Source: Mycoplasmatota bacterium (GTDB lineage Bacteria > Bacillota_I > Bacilli_A > Haloplasmatales > Haloplasmataceae). Taken from it: a stretch of 64,000 nt of DNA. Shown here piece after piece: positions 63,379 through 64,000 of this stretch; the stretch's first letter is position 1; every line of letters begins with the position of its first letter. The notes beneath the pieces were generated by a model, which saw nothing but the letters and a program-made list of their open reading frames with translations, had not been told where the DNA came from and ran no database searches. The position numbers and the translations under genes are program-made. Where the stretch lies: NCBI GenBank assembly GCA_018394295.1, contig CP074573.1, positions 992,001-1,056,000 on the forward strand, written 5' to 3'.

Positions 63379-64000
63379 ATGAAGAAAACATTAAGAAAAG
63401 TAATTTATTATTGTACTGGATCAATCATCCTATCTTTTGGAATTACATTATCAATTTTATCTGAATTAGGTGCAGGTGCATTTGATGCATTAAATAGTAA
63501 TTCATCGAAATTATTAAACACTTCAATGGGGAATGCGATGTATTTATCTATTTTTATTGTGTATATTATTACGATGCTCTTAAAACCAAAAAAAATCTAT
63601 GTGATAGGTATGTTACTTACATCACTAATTGGAGTTGGAATCAATATTTGGGCACAAATATTACCAGATGTTGATTATAGTATGTGGGTGAGGGTACTAT
63701 TTTTTTGTGGTTCACTTATCTTTTTACCACTGGGTGTAACTTTTATCATTAGATCGAAGTTGCCATTAGGACCCATGGATAACCTATTATTAATTTTAGT
63801 AGAAAAAACAAATTGGTCAGTTGCGGTAATTAAAACACTAATTGAAGGTTCTTATGCCGTAATCGCATTAATATTTGGGATTTGTGCTAATATTGGAATG
63901 GGGGCAGTTTCTATCGGAACAATCATTATCACATTAACTGTTGGCCCTGTAATTGAGTTCTTTATGAAATTCATTAAAGATATAGAAAATGTAAATATAG
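63379..64000 (+). CDS. YczE/YitT-type membrane protein, 3'-truncated by window edge
   Basis: The frame runs off the end of the window after 207 codons. GAGGAG lies nine bases upstream of ATG. The visible part has about five membrane helices (CTGSIILSFGITLSILSELG, AMYLSIFIVYIITMLLKP, VIGMLLTSLIGVGINIWA, RVLFFCGSLIFLPLGVTFII, GSYAVIALIFGICANIGMGA, TIIITLTVGPVIEFFMKF) and the motifs LGAGAFDALN and LPLGPMDNLLL, which mark the YczE (DUF6198)/YitT family of integral membrane proteins of unknown transport or regulatory role. Confidence 0.8.
   Translation, partial: MKKTLRKVIYYCTGSIILSFGITLSILSELGAGAFDALNSNSSKLLNTSMGNAMYLSIFIVYIITMLLKPKKIYVIGMLLTSLIGVGINIWAQILPDVDYSMWVRVLFFCGSLIFLPLGVTFIIRSKLPLGPMDNLLLILVEKTNWSVAVIKTLIEGSYAVIALIFGICANIGMGAVSIGTIIITLTVGPVIEFFMKFIKDIENVNI

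Overview
The window reads as chromosome of a low-GC, AT-rich Gram-positive bacterium (Bacillota). The gene order is Bacillus-like: pheT, an rRNA/tRNA methyltransferase, rimP-nusA-ylxR-ylxQ-infB-rbfA, uvrC, then a gerE/racE/gerM/rph/rdgB/ysnB cluster. Sporulation-type genes (gerE, gerM), a T-box leader, a cre-like site and very A/T-rich wobble positions fit a lineage near the Bacillota/Mollicutes border (Haloplasma-, Turicibacter- or Izemoplasma-like). I cannot name it. TAA and TAG end nearly all genes. TGA is rare but is used as a stop, for example in an ATGA overlap at 58840.

Region by region. 1-9650: translation and transcription core, interrupted by a PlcR/PapR-like regulator plus a 43-residue secreted pheromone-type peptide (2031-3473). 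9782-11854: a cell-surface protein with two pullulanase-associated (PUD/CBM41-like) domains and a membrane-anchored DMP19-like protein. 12229-18898: DNA repair and the racE-gerM-rph-rdgB-ysnB block. 19012-19345: lone 5S rRNA, tRNA-Gly and tRNA-Ser. 19573-21320: decayed accessory DNA, including a gene broken by an inversion. 21555-40690: the main accessory locus, described below. 40700-45560 and 49260-54960: debris regions with two insertion sequences (ISL3-like and IS1595-like, both with clear 8-bp target duplications), broken genes, small regulators, an acetyltransferase and a toxin-antitoxin pair whose toxin is frameshifted. 45863-49258: ileS with its T-box, carrying an in-frame UGA at a conserved tryptophan. 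55138-56816: a phosphoesterase and exonuclease III. 56977-61827: an operon for a multisubunit proline-dehydrogenase-like enzyme plus P5C dehydrogenase, behind a cre-like site. 61911-64000: a small membrane protein, an ANT(6)-like nucleotidyltransferase and a truncated YczE/YitT-type membrane protein.

The candidate undescribed system is an eight-gene co-directional set (21555-40649) with short gaps, one upstream promoter and one terminator. It encodes a soluble degenerate AAA+ protein lacking Walker motifs, two membrane-anchored McrB/MoxR-like AAA+ ATPases whose last ~1.1 kb are about 99% identical, a 592-residue coiled-coil protein, and two giant N-terminally anchored surface proteins (1676 and 2382 residues). 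Each giant is built of about 84-residue YDG/MBG repeats with an embedded transglutaminase-like Cys-His domain. A desulfoferrodoxin and a GyrI-like domain protein close the set. The arrangement suggests a membrane-spanning machine: cytosolic ATPases and a coiled coil on one side, long extracellular fibres with a cysteine-dependent cross-linking or processing domain on the other. That functional reading is inference.
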